A DNA stretch of 64,000 nucleotides from Actinomadura hibisca NBRC 15177 (GCF_001552635.1 NZ_BCRO01000002.1:1-64000); one strand, 5' to 3'. Shown: positions 34,627 to 44,223, numbered from the stretch's first letter. Numbers and translations: made by a program. The notes: generated by a model from the sequence alone, not told the origin.

Positions 34627-35862
34627 TCAGCCTTCGAGGGCGTACTGCATGGCGCGGAACTTGTTCTGCGCCTCGGCGAGCTCGTCGGCGGGGACCGAGT
34701 CGGCCACGATGCCGCAGCCGGCGAACAGGCGGGCGCGGGTGCCGTCGATCTCGGCGCAGCGCAGCGCGATGCCCCACTCGCCGTCGCCGCGCGCGTCCAC
34801 CCAGCCGACCGGGCCGGCGTAGCGGCCGCGGTCCATGGCCTCCAGCTCGCGGATGAGGTCCAGGGCGGTGTCGGTGGGGGTGCCGCAGACGGCGGGCGTG
34901 GGGTGCAGGGCCGCGACGACGTCCAGGACCGAGCGGGCCTCGTTCAGGCGGCCGTGGACGGCCGAGGCCAGGTGCATGACGTTGGGCAGGCGCAGCAGTT
35001 CGGGCTGGTCGGGGACCGACAGCTCGGCGCACAGCGGGGCCAGGGCGTCGCGCACCATCTCGGCGGCGTAGGCGTGCTCCTGGCGGTCCTTGGGGGAGGC
35101 GAACAGGCGCTCGGCGCGGCGGGCGTCCTGCTCGGGGTCGCCGCCGCGGGCGGTGGTGCCGGCCAGGACCAGGGAGTCGACGCGGTCGCCGGTGCGGCGG
35201 ATCAGCAGTTCGGGGGTGGCGCCGACCAGTCCGGCGCAGGAGAAGGTGTAGCAGCCGGGGAAGCGGTCGGCCAGGCGGCGCAGCAGCACGCGGGCGTCGA
35301 TGGGCTCGTCGGCGCGGGCGTACAGGTCGCGCGCCAGCACGGCCTTGCCCAGGCGGCCCGAGCGGATGCGCTCGACGGCGCGTTCGACGGCCTGCTCCCA
35401 GGCGGGCGCCGACAGCGCGCCGTCGCTCCAGCTCAGCCGGGACGGGGCGGCCGGTTCGCGGACCAGCGCCAGCGGGTCGGCGTCCGCGCCGACGGTGGTC
35501 AGCCACGCCACGCCGTCGCGGCGGCCCACCACCCAGCGCGGCACGATCAGCACCGAGTCGGGGGACTTGGGGTCGAAGCCGAAGCTGCCGAAGGCGACCG
35601 GGCCCGAGCCGGGCACCTGGACGGGGTCGTCGACGCTGGCCGCGCCGAACAGCTCGCGCAGCCACCGGTCGGCGGCGGCGAAGCGGTCCTCCCCGCCGGG
35701 CAGGCGCAGCCGTGCCGCCTCGCCCCAGCCCACGATGCCCTCGCCGTGCCGGATCCAGGCCAGCGCGGCGGGGTGGGGGAGCCGCGCGACCAGGTCGCCG
35801 GGGTCGGCGACCGGGGTGGTGCGGACGACGAGACGATCCGGAACGGTCACGGCGAGCTTCAC
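34627..35862 (-). CDS. menF: isochorismate synthase
   Basis: Chorismate-binding enzyme, 411 residues, that makes isochorismate, the entry substrate for menaquinone. Conserved segments: GKAVLARDLYA near the general-base Lys, FSCAGLVGATPELLIRR, LAGTTARGGDPEQD, VHGRLNEARSVLDVVAALHPTPAVCGTPT and FAGCGIVADSVPADE. Start GTG 35862 is chosen because a TTGAAC/TATTGT promoter ends just upstream, implying a very short leader. The gene is 7 kb from menD but carries a similar promoter palindrome to menE. A siderophore (DhbC/EntC) role is the alternative; no siderophore genes are near. Confidence 0.88.
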   Translation of the reverse strand: MKLAVTVPDRLVVRTTPVADPGDLVARLPHPAALAWIRHGEGIVGWGEAARLRLPGGEDRFAAADRWLRELFGAASVDDPVQVPGSGPVAFGSFGFDPKSPDSVLIVPRWVVGRRDGVAWLTTVGADADPLALVREPAAPSRLSWSDGALSAPAWEQAVERAVERIRSGRLGKAVLARDLYARADEPIDARVLLRRLADRFPGCYTFSCAGLVGATPELLIRRTGDRVDSLVLAGTTARGGDPEQDARRAERLFASPKDRQEHAYAAEMVRDALAPLCAELSVPDQPELLRLPNVMHLASAVHGRLNEARSVLDVVAALHPTPAVCGTPTDTALDLIRELEAMDRGRYAGPVGWVDARGDGEWGIALRCAEIDGTRARLFAGCGIVADSVPADELAEAQNKFRAMQYALEG

Positions 35863-35871
35863 GCCTGCCAC

Positions 35872-35902
35872 AATACGGGAGAGTTGAACCTGTTCAAACA
35901 GG
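35872..35902 (-). promoter_or_regulatory. menF promoter with overlapping palindromes
   Basis: On the minus strand, TTGAAC (plus-strand 35892-35897) and TATTGT are separated by 16 bases, and TATTGT ends seven bases before the GTG. The -35 is covered by two overlapping palindromes, TTGAAC-CT-GTTCAA (35884-35897) and CCTGTT-CA-AACAGG (35889-35902), a typical repressor layout. The rest of the 236-base gap holds the bioY terminator. Confidence 0.55.
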
Positions 35903-36037
35903 GGAGGCGGTCCGCCTCCTGAGGTGTGCGCCACACGCGGCGGGCGGTGGACGTCCCTCCCTGCGCAACGGCGGCCGGGCCCGCGGCATTCCCGCCCGGC
36001 ACCCCGCCCCCGGGCAAAACACCAGGTGGAAAGCGTG

Positions 36038-36070
36038 CGGCGCGGGGACCGCATCACGGTCCCCGCGCCG
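36038..36070 (-). terminator. hairpin terminator of bioY
   Basis: Perfect 14-bp stem, 36038-36051 with 36057-36070, loop of five bases, 28 bases past the bioY stop. Confidence 0.75.
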
Positions 36071-36098
36071 CGTTCCGCTCGCAGAGGCGCTGGGGCGC

Positions 36099-36689
36099 TC
36101 AGGCCCGGCGGCCGGTGCCCAGCAGCTTCCACGCCCCCGGCAGCAGGCCCGCCGCCAGCAGCACCTTCAGCCCGTCGCCCAGCAGGAACGGCGTGACGCC
36201 CAGGCTCAGCGCCTTGCCCAGGTCCACCCCCAGCGACGCCATCAGGTAGGGGACGCCGACCGCGTACATCAGTGCGGTGCCCAGCACCATCGTGCCGACC
36301 GTGCGCAGCGGGGTCCGGTCGCCGCCGCGCGCGGCCAGCCGGCCGACCACCGCCGCCGCCAGCACGAAGCCCAGCACGTAGCCCAGCGTCGGCATCGAGG
36401 CGCCCGAGGTGCCCTCGGCGAACCACGGCACGCCCGCCATGCCCGCCAGCAGGTACACCAGCATCCCCAGCGCCGCGCGGACCGGGCCCAGCGCGGCGCC
36501 GGCCAGCAGCACCGCGAAGGTCTGGCCGCTCACCGGCACCGGCGTGCCGGGGATCGGCACCGCGATCTGCGCGGCGACGCCGACCAGCACGGCCGCGCCC
36601 GCGACCAGGCCCAGGTCGCGGGCCAGGGAACCGGGCAGCAGGTCGCCGAGCACGGCCGCGCGCCGCTGAACTGCTTGAGCAGTAGCCAC
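36099..36689 (-). CDS. bioY: biotin transporter BioY (ECF S component)
   Basis: A 196-residue membrane protein, six helices, that captures biotin. Family motifs: PVPVSGQTFAVLLAGAALG, YLLAGMAGVPWFAEGTSG and GYVLGFVLAAAVVGRLA. I choose GTG 36689, five bases after GGAGG on the minus strand; a TTG at 36701 would overlap that ribosome site. No ECF ATPase or bioN gene lies nearby, so it would use shared energising subunits or work alone. Confidence 0.9.
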   Translation of the reverse strand: MATAQAVQRRAAVLGDLLPGSLARDLGLVAGAAVLVGVAAQIAVPIPGTPVPVSGQTFAVLLAGAALGPVRAALGMLVYLLAGMAGVPWFAEGTSGASMPTLGYVLGFVLAAAVVGRLAARGGDRTPLRTVGTMVLGTALMYAVGVPYLMASLGVDLGKALSLGVTPFLLGDGLKVLLAAGLLPGAWKLLGTGRRA

Positions 36690-36860
36690 AAAACCCTCCA
36701 AAGACGTTGTGTCACGGCGAAACCTAGCGAATCGCCTTACGGAAGGGGATCGGGCGGTCCGCCAAAGCGCAGGCCCGCAGTTTGTCGTCCCTGGTCAAAC
36801 GCCTGGACCGGCAGCGTCCTCGCGCGGGGCCAGGGTTCCGCGCCGGGCCGTGCGCCGGGT

Positions 36861-37622
36861 TCAAAGACCAGATTCAGGGCCGGGGTCGGGGCCGGGGTTG
36901 CGCGCCAGGTACACCACGTCCGGTTCCCCGCGCGGCACCGGCACCGCCCGCGCCTCCACCGAGCCGAACCGCTCGCGCAGCGCCGCCTCGAACGCCGGGG
37001 CCGCGTTCGCGCTCCAGAACGCCAGCACCCCGCCCGCGCCCATCCGCCCCGCCAGGGCCGCCAGCCCCGCGCCCCGGTACAGGCGCGCGTTGCCCGGCGT
37101 CACCACCCAGTCCGGGCCGTTGTCGGTGTCCAGGCACAACGCCTCGAACCGCCCGTCGCCCTCCCCGGTGTCCCCGTCGCCCGAGCCGATCCACTCCACG
37201 AGGTCGGCGCACACCACCCGCACCCGCGGATCGTCGGCCGCGCCGCGCGAGAACGGCCGCAGCACGTCGCGGTGCCAGGCGATCACCGCCGGTTCCCGCT
37301 CCACCACCGTCACCCGCGCGACCGCCGGGTGCGCCACCGCCTCGGCCAGCGAGAACCCCACGCCCAGGCCGCCGATCAGCAGCCGCACCGGGCCCGCCAG
37401 CCCCTCCAGCGCCGTGCGGACCAGCAGCCGCTCGGACTCGCCGTTGCGGGTGTCCATCAGGAACACGCCGTTGGAGATGATCTCGAAGTGCTCGCCCGCG
37501 CGGCGCAGCACCAGCTCGCCGCCCACCCCCTCGGCGCGCTCCACCACCACCGGCCCGCCGGGCGGTCCGGACGGTGAAAAGGACCGGGAAGACGGGACGG
37601 AGGGCGGTGCGGCGGCGTCCAT
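36861..37622 (-). CDS. spermidine synthase-like methyltransferase-fold protein
   Basis: A 253-residue protein with the Rossmann-fold core of the spermidine synthase family: LLIGGLGVGFSLAEAV (ligand-binding glycine loop), VTVVEREPAVIAWHRDVL and ALCLDTDNGPDWVV. The gatekeeping aspartates expected for a true polyamine synthase are not all clear, and many such actinobacterial proteins have no shown aminopropyltransferase activity. Start ATG 37622 is preceded by GGGGGC; ATG 37640 is possible. It diverges from the SDR gene. Confidence 0.7.
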   Translation of the reverse strand: MDAAAPPSVPSSRSFSPSGPPGGPVVVERAEGVGGELVLRRAGEHFEIISNGVFLMDTRNGESERLLVRTALEGLAGPVRLLIGGLGVGFSLAEAVAHPAVARVTVVEREPAVIAWHRDVLRPFSRGAADDPRVRVVCADLVEWIGSGDGDTGEGDGRFEALCLDTDNGPDWVVTPGNARLYRGAGLAALAGRMGAGGVLAFWSANAAPAFEAALRERFGSVEARAVPVPRGEPDVVYLARNPGPDPGPESGL

Positions 37623-37713
37623 GCCCCCGACCCTAGCCATCCCGCCCGCGCCGCCGCGGGCTCCTGCGCGCGGGGGTGTCCAGAACGCCCGGCTCGGGCT
37701 AGTGTGCGGGGCC

Positions 37714-38502
37714 ATGCCGGACCACCGACTTCTGCACGGACGTCGCCTGCTCGTCGTGGGCGCGGGCACCCGCCCCAGCGACGAACCCGATCCCCCCGTC
37801 GGCAACGGCCGCGCCATCGCCGTCGCCGCCGCCCGCGAGGGCGCCGAGGTCGCCTGCGCCGACCTGGACGAGACCGCCGCGGCCGGCACCGTCAAGTGGA
37901 TCACCGAGGACGGCGGCCGCGCCCACGTGCTGACCGCCGACGTCGCCGACCCCGCCGCCTGCGACCGCATGGTCGCCGAGGCCGCCGCGCGCATGGGCGG
38001 CCTGGACGGCGTCGTCGTCAACGCCGGCATCGGCGCCGGCTACGGCCTGGGCGGCACCGCCACCGCCGACTGGGACCACGTCCTGGCCGTCAACCTGCGC
38101 GCCCCCTTCCTGGTCGCCAAGGCCGCGCTGCCGCTGCTGGCGGGCGGCGCGTCCCTGGTGTTCGTCGGGTCGCTGGCCGGCACCAAGCCCGGCAGCGCCT
38201 CCCCCTCCTACGACGCCTCCAAGGCGGGGCTGACCGGCCTGGTCCGCCACATCGCCGCCGAGGGCGCGCCGCAGGGCGTCCGCGCCAACGTGGTCGCGCC
38301 CGGCCTCATCGACACCGTCATGGGCCGCGCCGCCTCCGCCGGCAACACCGACCGCGACAAGGTCGCCCGCCTCATCCCGCTGGGCCGCCAGGGCAGCGCC
38401 TGGGAGGTCGCCGACGCCGCGGTGTTCCTGCTGTCGCCCCGCGCCTCCTACGTCACCGGCCAGGTCCTGCACGTCGACGGCGGCCTGTCCACCCTCCGCT
38501 GA
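37714..38502 (+). CDS. short-chain dehydrogenase/reductase
   Basis: Classical SDR, 262 residues. The catalytic Tyr-x-x-x-Lys is YDASK, the N-N-A-G-like motif is VVNAGIG, and the ending SPRASYVTGQVLHVDGG is the usual C-terminal SDR pattern. The cofactor loop is atypical: VVGAGTRPSDEPDPPVGNGRAIA carries an insertion of about eight residues in the TGxxxGIG region. Substrate unknown. It precedes the DosR-like regulon but lacks the palindrome in its own promoter. Confidence 0.85.
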   Translation: MPDHRLLHGRRLLVVGAGTRPSDEPDPPVGNGRAIAVAAAREGAEVACADLDETAAAGTVKWITEDGGRAHVLTADVADPAACDRMVAEAAARMGGLDGVVVNAGIGAGYGLGGTATADWDHVLAVNLRAPFLVAKAALPLLAGGASLVFVGSLAGTKPGSASPSYDASKAGLTGLVRHIAAEGAPQGVRANVVAPGLIDTVMGRAASAGNTDRDKVARLIPLGRQGSAWEVADAAVFLLSPRASYVTGQVLHVDGGLSTLR

Positions 38503-38552
38503 CCCTGCCCCCGTGGCGTCGCGCCCGCCGGGCGACCAACGGCCGGCGGCCG

Positions 38553-38565
38553 GGGACCAAGGTCC
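38553..38565. promoter_or_regulatory. DevR/DosR-type box upstream of the universal stress protein
   Basis: GGGACCAAGGTCC, 13 of the 14 bases of the GGGACCAAGGTCCC palindrome found also at 45172. It ends 36 bases before the usp ATG. The mycobacterial DosR box has the same GGGAC/GTCCC half-sites, two A/T bases in the middle. Confidence 0.65.
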
Positions 38566-38601
38566 TTCGCTCCGCCACTTGCGGCCGGTTAACGTGCGGG
38601 T

Positions 38602-39489
38602 ATGAACCAGATCCTTGTCGGCATCGACGAATCAGACCTCAGCACCGCCGCGCTCGACTGGGCGATCGACGAGGCCCGCCGCCGCGGCGCCGGCCTCCGG
38701 GTCCTGCACGCCGTGCTGCCCTGGCTGCTGCGCGACCCCGCCGAGGCGGGCACCGACCCCAAGATCGCCGAGATCCGCGAGTGGATGGTCGAGTGCGGCC
38801 GCCAGACCCTGGACCGCGGCCTCACCCGCGTCCGCGACCGCGCCCCCGACCTGGAGGCGACCGGCGCCATGGTCGCCGGGCCCTCCTCGCAGGCGCTGGT
38901 CCGGGCCGCCGAGGGGGCGCTCATGACCGTCGTCGGCACCCACGGCGCCAACGCCCTGAGCGGGATGGTGCTGGGCTCGGTGGCCTGGCAGGTCGCCGCG
39001 CACGCCCCCGGCCCCGTCGTGGTCGTGCGCGGCGACGGCAGCGGACCGCACGGCGAGATCGTCGTCGGCGTCGACGGCTCGGACGGAAGCGACGCCGCGC
39101 TCGGCTTCGCCTTCCAGGAGGCCGCGCTGCGCGGCGCGCGGCTGCGCGCCGTCCTCGCCTGGACCTTCCCCATGCCCACCGGCGGACCGGCCGGGTTCGT
39201 GCCCGCCGTCTACGACCCGGAGATCGTCGCCGCCGACGAGAGCCGCGTCCTGACCGAGGCGCTGGCCGGATGGCGCGAGAAGTACCCCGAGGTGACGGTG
39301 GCGCCCGAGGTCGTGCACGGCACCGCCGCCCGCGTCCTGGGCGGCGCGTCGGCCCGCGCCGACCTGCTGGTGGTGGGCTCGCGCGGCCGCGGCGGCTTCG
39401 CCGGCCTGGTCCTCGGCTCGGTCAGCCACGCCATGCTGCACCGCTCCCACTGCCCCGTCGCGGTGATCCGCCCCACCGGCGACGCCTGA
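38602..39489 (+). CDS. universal stress protein, tandem UspA domains
   Basis: A 295-residue cytoplasmic protein with two Usp domains, residues 1-145 and 150-295. Each has the ATP-binding end motif: VVGTHGANALSGMVLGSVAWQV and VVGSRGRGGFAGLVLGSVSHAM (G-2x-G-9x-G-S/T type). Tandem Usp proteins are classic members of DosR regulons in mycobacteria and relatives, and the DevR-type box upstream supports the same control. A 10-bp hairpin with T-run terminates it. Confidence 0.92.
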   Translation: MNQILVGIDESDLSTAALDWAIDEARRRGAGLRVLHAVLPWLLRDPAEAGTDPKIAEIREWMVECGRQTLDRGLTRVRDRAPDLEATGAMVAGPSSQALVRAAEGALMTVVGTHGANALSGMVLGSVAWQVAAHAPGPVVVVRGDGSGPHGEIVVGVDGSDGSDAALGFAFQEAALRGARLRAVLAWTFPMPTGGPAGFVPAVYDPEIVAADESRVLTEALAGWREKYPEVTVAPEVVHGTAARVLGGASARADLLVVGSRGRGGFAGLVLGSVSHAMLHRSHCPVAVIRPTGDA

Positions 39490-39572
39490 CCCCGCGCCCG
39501 GCCGCACCACCCGGCCGCACCGGCCGCGTCCGCTGATCGCGCTGACCGATCACTGCGGCCGCAGCGCACCCC

Positions 39573-39608
39573 GACCGCCCCCTTCGCCCAGGGGGCGGTC
39601 CCTTTTTT
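39573..39608 (+). terminator. rho-independent terminator of usp
   Basis: 10-bp stem GACCGCCCCC / GGGGGCGGTC (39573-39582 with 39591-39600), eight-base loop, then CCTTTTTT. Confidence 0.85.
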
Positions 39609-39717
39609 GTCCCCGTCCCGCCGGCCAGAGGTCCCTTGCCGGACCGACCTTCGCCCCTGACCGCGCGGCCACGGCCGGTGATGAGCTGGAGGCGTCCGCA
39701 CGACAGGAGGGCAGCCC

Positions 39718-40011
39718 ATGGACGCCAGCGGCACCGGCGCTCCCGCCGTCCCGGGCGCCGTTCCCGGCCGTCGGGACAGGCCCGCCAGCTGCGGCGCGGC
39801 CCTCCGCACCCGGCGTTTGGCCGTCTGGAACGCCGGGTACGCGCTCGAAGTCCGAAATCTGCCCGCCCCCAGGCCGAGACCACGCTGCGCACACCCGCAT
39901 GCACACCCGCACGCACACCCGCACCGCGCCAGGCGGCAGGACGGCGTCCACCAGGACGCCCGCCCCGGCGACCCGCCGCCCACCTGCACCGTCAAGGAGC
40001 CCCGCCCATGA
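39718..40011 (+). CDS. small His/Pro/Arg-rich ORF translationally coupled to phosphoketolase
   Basis: A 97-residue ORF of unknown function. It has AGGAGG seven bases before its ATG and its stop overlaps the xfp start codon (ATGA), both signs of real translation. The sequence is low in order: residues 60-75 contain [11 protein letters not shown], from a CAC-rich repeat, and the rest is Arg/Pro-rich. It could be a metal-binding leader, a coupling ORF that sets xfp translation, or chance. It is preceded by 110 bases containing imperfect DevR-like half-sites. Confidence 0.4.
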   Translation: MDASGTGAPAVPGAVPGRRDRPASCGAALRTRRLAVWNAGYALEVRNLPAPRPRPRCAHPHAHPHAHPHRARRQDGVHQDARPGDPPPTCTVKEPRP

Positions 40012-42482
40012 GCGACGCCCCCACCGGCAGCACCGGCACCGACAGCACGCCCACCGGCACCTCCGTCGACACGTCCGGCACCCCCGCAGGCACTCCCACG
40101 GGCACCTCCACGGGCACCGCGGCCGCGCCCTCCGACGACGACCTGCGCCTGGTCGACGCCCACTGGCGCGCCGCCAACTACCTGTCGGCCGGCCAGATCT
40201 ACCTGCTGGACAACCCGCTGCTGCGCCAGGAGTTGCGGCCCGAGCACATCAAGCCGCGCCTGCTGGGCCACTGGGGCACCTCACCGGGCCTGAACTTCTG
40301 CTACAGCCACCTCAACCGCGCCATCACCGCCCGCGACCTCGACATGATCTACATCATGGGGCCCGGCCACGGCGGCCCCTCCGCGGTCGCCAACGCCTGG
40401 CTGGAGGGCACCTACAGCGAGGTCTACCCCGACGTCTCCCAGGACGGGCGCGGCATGGCCCGGCTGTTCCGCCAGTTCTCCTTCCCCGGCGGCGTGCCCA
40501 GCCACGTCGCGCCCGAGACGCCCGGCTCCATCCACGAGGGCGGCGAGCTCGGCTACTCCCTGGCGCACGCCTACGGCGCCGCGTTCGACAACCCCGACCT
40601 GGTGGTGGCCTGCATCGTCGGCGACGGCGAGGCCGAGACCGGCGCGCTGGCCGCCAGCTGGCACTCCACCAAGTTCCTCGACCCCGTCCACGACGGCGCG
40701 GTCCTGCCCATCCTGCACCTGAACGGCTACAAGATCGCCAACCCGGCGGTGCTGGCCCGCGTCCCCGAACCCGAACTGCTGCGCCTGTTCGAGGGCTACG
40801 GCCACCGGCCCCTGGTCGTCAGCGGCGACGACCCCGCCCCGCTGCACCGCCAGATGGCCGCCGCCCTCGACCGGGCCCTGGACGAGATCGCCGCCATCCA
40901 GGCCGACGCCCGCGCCGCCGCGGAAACGGGCACGCCCGCCGAGCGCCGCCCCTGGCCGATGATCATCCTGCGGACCCCCAAGGGCTGGACCGGCCCCCGG
41001 CAGGTCGACGGCCTGCCCGTCGAGGGCACCTGGCGCTCCCACCAGGTCCCCCTGTCGGGCGTGCGCGACAACCCCGAGCACCTCGCCCAGCTGGAGGCGT
41101 GGCTGAAGTCCTACCGCCCCCACGAGCTGTTCGACGACGACGGCCGCCCCGTCCCCGAACTGCGCGCCCTCACCCCCACCGGCCGCCGCCGCATGAGCGG
41201 CAACCCCCACGCCAACGGCGGCCTGCTCCTGCACCCCCTGGACCTGCCCGACTTCCGCGACCACGCCGTCCCCGTCGACAAACCCGGCGCCGCCACCGCC
41301 GAACCCACCCGCGTCCTCGGCCGCTTCCTGCGCGACGTCGTCCGCCGCAACCCCCGCACCTTCCGCCTCATGGGCCCCGACGAGACCGCCTCCAACCGCC
41401 TGGACGACGTCTTCGACGTCACCGACCGCGTCTTCACCGGCGAGCGCCTGGACACCGACGAGCACCTGGCCCCCCACGGCCGCGTCATGGAGGTGCTGAG
41501 CGAGCACCTGTGCCAGGGCTGGCTGGAGGGCTACCTGCTCACCGGACGCCACGGCCTGTTCAACAGCTACGAGGCGTTCGTCCACATCGTCGACGCCATG
41601 TTCAACCAGCACGCCAAATGGCTCAAGGTCACCCGCCACCTGCCCTGGCGCGCCCCCGTCGCCTCCCTCAACTACCTGCTGTCCTCCCACGTGTGGCGCC
41701 AGGACCACAACGGCTTCACCCACCAGGACCCCGGCTTCCTGGACGTGGTGGTGAACAAGAAGGCCGAGGTCGTCCGCGTCTACCTGCCGCCGGACGCCAA
41801 CACCCTGCTGTCGGTCGGCGACCACTGCCTGCGCTCGCGCGACTACGTCAACGTCGTGGTCGCCGGCAAGCAGCCCACCCCCACCTGGCTGCCCATGGAC
41901 CAGGCCGTCCTGCACTGCGCCCGCGGCATCGGCATCTGGGAGTGGGCCTCCACCGACGGCGGCGCCGACCCCGACGTCGTGCTGGCCTGCGCCGGCGACG
42001 TCCCCACCCTGGAGACCCTCGCCGCCGCCGACCTGCTCCGCCGCCACCTCCCCGACCTGCGCGTCCGCGTCGTCAACGTCGTCGACCTCATGCGGCTGCA
42101 ACCCGACTCCGAACACCCCCACGGCCTGTCCGACGCCGAGTACGACGCCATCTTCACCACCGACAAGCCCGTCATCTTCGCCTTCCACGGCTACCCCTAC
42201 CTCGTCCACCGCCTGGCCTACCGCCGCAACGGCCACCACCACCTGCACGTGCGCGGCTACAAGGAGGAGGGCACCACCACCACGCCCTTCGACATGGTCA
42301 TGCTCAACGACCTGGACCGCTTCCACCTGGTCATGGACGTCATCGACCGCGTCCCCTCCCTCGGCGGCCGCGTCGCCCACATCCGCCAGCAGATGGCCGA
42401 CCGGCGCCTGGCCCTGCGCGCCCACACCCGCGCCCACGGCGAGGACGCCCCCGAGATCCGCGACTGGACCTGGCCCTACTGA
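40008..42482 (+). CDS. xfp: phosphoketolase (D-xylulose 5-phosphate/fructose 6-phosphate)
   Basis: Thiamine diphosphate enzyme, 824 residues, cleaving xylulose 5-P or fructose 6-P to acetyl phosphate plus an aldose phosphate. Conserved segments include [20 protein letters not shown] (ThDP Mg site), [26 protein letters not shown] (shown as separate motifs SFPGGVPSH and [11 protein letters not shown]) and [20 protein letters not shown] near the end. The first 36 residues are a Ser/Thr/Gly/Pro repeat-like tail. AAGGAG lies eight bases before the ATG. With AckA next door, the pair forms a route from sugar phosphate to acetate and ATP. Confidence 0.95.
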   Translation: MSDAPTGSTGTDSTPTGTSVDTSGTPAGTPTGTSTGTAAAPSDDDLRLVDAHWRAANYLSAGQIYLLDNPLLRQELRPEHIKPRLLGHWGTSPGLNFCYSHLNRAITARDLDMIYIMGPGHGGPSAVANAWLEGTYSEVYPDVSQDGRGMARLFRQFSFPGGVPSHVAPETPGSIHEGGELGYSLAHAYGAAFDNPDLVVACIVGDGEAETGALAASWHSTKFLDPVHDGAVLPILHLNGYKIANPAVLARVPEPELLRLFEGYGHRPLVVSGDDPAPLHRQMAAALDRALDEIAAIQADARAAAETGTPAERRPWPMIILRTPKGWTGPRQVDGLPVEGTWRSHQVPLSGVRDNPEHLAQLEAWLKSYRPHELFDDDGRPVPELRALTPTGRRRMSGNPHANGGLLLHPLDLPDFRDHAVPVDKPGAATAEPTRVLGRFLRDVVRRNPRTFRLMGPDETASNRLDDVFDVTDRVFTGERLDTDEHLAPHGRVMEVLSEHLCQGWLEGYLLTGRHGLFNSYEAFVHIVDAMFNQHAKWLKVTRHLPWRAPVASLNYLLSSHVWRQDHNGFTHQDPGFLDVVVNKKAEVVRVYLPPDANTLLSVGDHCLRSRDYVNVVVAGKQPTPTWLPMDQAVLHCARGIGIWEWASTDGGADPDVVLACAGDVPTLETLAAADLLRRHLPDLRVRVVNVVDLMRLQPDSEHPHGLSDAEYDAIFTTDKPVIFAFHGYPYLVHRLAYRRNGHHHLHVRGYKEEGTTTTPFDMVMLNDLDRFHLVMDVIDRVPSLGGRVAHIRQQMADRRLALRAHTRAHGEDAPEIRDWTWPY

Positions 42483-42510
42483 CCGGCCCCACCGAGAAGG
42501 GACCACGCCC

Positions 42511-43623
42511 GTGCGGATCCTCACCGTCAACCCCGGCTCCAGCAGCCTCAAACTCAGCCTGCTGGACGCCGACGACACCGTGCTCGCCGAGACCGGGCTG
42601 CCCATGGACGCCCCCGACAGCGCCGGCGAGCATGCCGGCGAACGCCTGGCCGCCGCCGTCGCGCGCCTGCCCCGCCCCGACGCCGTCGGCCTGCGCTTCG
42701 TGCACGGCGGCCCCCACCTGGTCCACCCCGTCACCGTCGACGACGAGGTCGCCAAGGAACTCCACACCCTCATCGACCTGGCGCCCCTGCACCAGCCCCT
42801 GTCCCTGCACGCCCTCGGCGAGATCGGCCGCGCCCTGCCCGGCGTCCCCGTCGTGGCGTGCTTCGACACCGCCTTCCACGCCGCCCTGCCCGAGGCCGCC
42901 ACCACCTACGCCCTGCCCGCACCCTGGCGCGAACGCTACGGCCTGCGCCGCTACGGCTTCCACGGCCTGTCCCACGCCTACGCCACCCGCCGCGCCGCGC
43001 ACCTGCTGGACCACGACCCCGCCGCCCGCCGCGTCGTCGTGTGCCACCTCGGGTCCGGCGCGTCCCTGGCCGCCGTCCACGACGGCAAACCCGTCGACAC
43101 CACCATGGGCTTCACCCCCCTGGAAGGCCTGGTCATGGCCACCCGCGCCGGCAGCATCGACCCCGGCATCCCGCTGTGGCTCATCAAGCACGGCGTCCCG
43201 CCCGAGGAGGTCGCCGACGCCCTGGACCACCGCTCGGGCCTGCAGGCCCTCGCCGGCACCGGCGACATGCGCCGCATCCGCGAGAGCGCCGCCGCCGGCG
43301 ATCCCCGCGCCGCCACCGCCCTGGACGTCTACCACCACCGGCTGCGCGCCTGCGCCGCCGCCATGACCGCCGCCCTCGGCGGCCTGGACGTCCTGGTGTT
43401 CACCGGCGGCGTCGGCGAACACGACCCCCGGCTGCGCGCCCGCGCCACCGCCGGCCTCGCCCACCTCGGCGCCGCCCTCGACCCCGAACGCAACGCCCAC
43501 GCCAGCGGCGACACCGACCTCACCGCCGCAGGCGCCCGCACCCGCACCCTGGTGATCACCTCCCGCGAGGACCTGGAGATCGCCGCAGGCGTGCGCCAAG
43601 CCCTCGGCCACAGCGCCGCATGA
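42511..43623 (+). CDS. ackA: acetate kinase
   Basis: 370 residues, somewhat shorter than the common 400, converting acetyl phosphate and ADP to acetate and ATP. Motifs: VNPGSSSLKLSLLD at the N terminus, FDTAFHAALPEAA, RRYGFHGLSHAYA, VVCHLGSGASLAAVHDGKPVDTTMG and VFTGGVGEHDPRLR. The GTG start follows GAGAAGGGA. It is 28 bases downstream of xfp and clearly cotranscribed. No pta gene is present, so acetyl phosphate should come from Xfp. Energy recovery without respiration would fit a hypoxia regulon. Confidence 0.94.
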   Translation: MRILTVNPGSSSLKLSLLDADDTVLAETGLPMDAPDSAGEHAGERLAAAVARLPRPDAVGLRFVHGGPHLVHPVTVDDEVAKELHTLIDLAPLHQPLSLHALGEIGRALPGVPVVACFDTAFHAALPEAATTYALPAPWRERYGLRRYGFHGLSHAYATRRAAHLLDHDPAARRVVVCHLGSGASLAAVHDGKPVDTTMGFTPLEGLVMATRAGSIDPGIPLWLIKHGVPPEEVADALDHRSGLQALAGTGDMRRIRESAAAGDPRAATALDVYHHRLRACAAAMTAALGGLDVLVFTGGVGEHDPRLRARATAGLAHLGAALDPERNAHASGDTDLTAAGARTRTLVITSREDLEIAAGVRQALGHSAA

Positions 43624-43728
43624 GGAACCAGGCGGCGTAAGGAGGCGGCGCAAGGAACCGGGCGGCGCCGCGTCGGGACGGCCGGAAGCCAGGGACGGCC
43701 ACCACCCGGGGACGGCCGGAACCGGAGG

Positions 43729-44223
43729 TCAGCCGGCCGGGCAGCCGGCGGCCTCGCCGGCCCTCCGGCCGGGCTGTCCGGGCTGGCGGGGCTGGCCGGG
43801 GCGCGGCGGTATGCGGCGGCCCGAAACCGTCTCGGGCCGGATCCGGAGGAACAGGCTGTCGGCCTCGTCGATCCACGGGCTGAGCGGCAGATCCCCCAGC
43901 GCCGCCAGCTCCGCCGCGCCGGTCACCGGGCGGGCGTGCCCCACCACCACGACCGACCAGCCGCTGCGCGTGACCGCGTCGTACTCGTCGGCCTCGAACG
44001 CCACCACCGCGTTGCGCGCCGCCACGGCCAGCCGCGACGACGCCGAGGTGCGGATCACGATGTCGCCGCCGCGCATCGAGAAGTTGACCGGCTGGACCGC
44101 CGGCAGCGCCCGGTCGGTGAACACGATCCGCCCCAGCGGCGCGCCCGCCAGCAGGGACCGGCATTGGTCGGCGTCCAGGACCTCAAGGCCCCCACGGTCG
44201 TAGCGCGTGCGGTCGTAGTGCAT
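43729..44223 (-). CDS. pyridoxamine 5'-phosphate oxidase-fold (PPOX) flavin-binding protein
   Basis: A 164-residue split-barrel protein. LEVLDADQCRSLLAGAPLGRIVFTD and LPAVQPVNFSMRGGDIVIRT are typical of the small PPOX family often found in DosR regulons and able to bind FMN or F420. The last 30 residues are Pro/Gly/Arg-rich. A DevR-type box lies 37 bases upstream of the start. Enzyme substrate unknown. Confidence 0.85.
   Translation of the reverse strand: MHYDRTRYDRGGLEVLDADQCRSLLAGAPLGRIVFTDRALPAVQPVNFSMRGGDIVIRTSASSRLAVAARNAVVAFEADEYDAVTRSGWSVVVVGHARPVTGAAELAALGDLPLSPWIDEADSLFLRIRPETVSGRRIPPRPGQPRQPGQPGRRAGEAAGCPAG

Noticed and set aside
35884..35897. SOS (LexA) box before menF
   Set aside because: Half-sites GAAC/GTTC fit, but the spacer is two bases, whereas the actinobacterial LexA box has four; and menF is not a repair gene.
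39629..39650. DevR box upstream of xfp
   Set aside because: Only one half (GGTCCCTT) is good; the other half does not fit the palindrome spacing, so it is not annotated as a site.
39899..43366. Open frame of over 1100 codons across xfp and ackA
   Set aside because: Shifted frame of two well-defined enzymes; Arg/Pro-rich nonsense.
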